IMG/VR virus record: IMGVR_UViG_3300047323_000485
Location: 1-20,021 of that record
DNA from: a virus
DNA: 20,021 bases
Direction: 5' to 3' (one strand)
In this document: piece by piece, positions 19,780 through 20,021 of the stretch
How the letters are laid out: each line of letters opens with the position of its first letter
Numbering within the stretch: the first letter of the stretch is position 1
The notes under the pieces: model-generated
Database searches by the model: none
Told to the model about the DNA's origin: nothing
The model's input: only the letters and a program-made list of their open reading frames with translations
Program-made: the position numbers and the translations under genes

Positions 19780-20021
19780 ATGCCGCAATACCGATACGAA
19801 GTCGAGCCGCGTACCGAATCCGTCGGCGGCGGCTATCAACTGCGCCTGTTCGAGGACGATACGGAAATGGGCGGCGGCGTGTTCCCGGCCGACCGGCATA
19901 AGGAACCGTACAAGGGCGTCGCGTGGTTCAACAGCCTGCCGGAAAAGGAGCGCGCGCGCTGGCTGAAAGAGGCGAAAAGCGCGCGGCCAATTGATGGCTG
20001 GGGCGCGTACCTGCAAATGCT
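19780..20021 (+). CDS. Hypothetical phage protein (C-terminus beyond window)
   Basis: The ATG at 19780 has GGAG 6 nt upstream and opens a frame of at least 80 residues to the window edge: MPQYRYEVEPRTESVGGGYQ, then LRLFEDDTEMGGGVFPADRH, then LPEKERARWLKEAKS. The pattern looks like a small phage protein of unknown role with an N-terminal beta hairpin and a charged helix. It is the first gene after the 710-bp gap, so it may open the next (late or lysis) unit. Partial; function unknown. Confidence 0.7.
   Translation, partial: MPQYRYEVEPRTESVGGGYQLRLFEDDTEMGGGVFPADRHKEPYKGVAWFNSLPEKERARWLKEAKSARPIDGWGAYLQM

Noticed and set aside
19520-19966. 148-codon open frame on the plus strand
   Set aside because: It has no ribosome site and overlaps, in another frame, the well-started gene at 19780. 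Its composition is not typical of the window.
1-20021. tRNA genes, CRISPR arrays, insertion sequences, integrase, dif or att sites
   Set aside because: I looked for T-loop-like sequences, spaced repeats, transposase or integrase motifs and Xer-like core sites and saw none; a computed scan could still find weak cases.

Overview
The window is GC-rich, compactly coded and made almost entirely of phage genes. It reads as the early regions plus terminase segment of a temperate tailed phage (or prophage). Codon use, GC richness and the gene set (ERF annealing protein, YqaJ exonuclease, RdgC-like protein, DUF1364, DUF1064, DUF1367) suggest a Burkholderia/Paraburkholderia-type host; that host assignment is inference. 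No integrase, attachment site, tRNA, CRISPR array or clear host gene was seen.

Layout. (1) About 4770 down to 1, leftward: a recombination operon encoding a 46-aa protein, a long coiled-coil protein, an ERF single-strand annealing protein, a YqaJ exonuclease, an RdgC-like protein carrying a C-terminal FtsK-gamma winged helix, and a ParB-like protein cut by the window edge. A strong leftward promoter at about 4826-4853 is covered by three evenly spaced operator-like dyads. (2) 5245-6216: a leftward CI/LexA-type repressor, a divergent operator region with five further candidate sites, and a rightward promoter. (3) 6217-12935, rightward early genes: a Cro-like protein, small unknown proteins, a DUF1364 protein, a winged-helix replication initiator with an origin-like repeat cluster inside its gene, a protein with a decayed PP-loop, further small proteins, a DUF1064 nuclease, a DUF1367 protein and an XRE-type regulator. 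Three more operator-like sites lie inside this region at 10752, 10994 and 11025. (4) 12972-15347: small and large terminase subunits, the small one with a histone-H1-like basic tail. (5) 15356-19069: nine tightly overlapping small genes with no recognised structural role, where a portal gene would be expected. They include a four-helix membrane protein, a 34-aa microprotein and a His/Cys-rich protein. (6) 19070-19779: a 710-bp gap with a strong promoter followed by two GC-rich hairpins, resembling a lambda PR'-tR' late control region, then a second candidate promoter and the start of another gene.

How it works together (inference): the repressor probably silences the leftward, rightward and internal early transcription units through one shared dyad with consensus near ATAGACGCGTCTAT. 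On induction the left operon supplies recombination, the right operon supplies replication from an origin within its initiator gene, and terminase follows. Most distinctive are the RdgC/FtsK-gamma fusion, the scattered operator network, the intragenic origin candidate, and the unexplained cassette behind the terminase.
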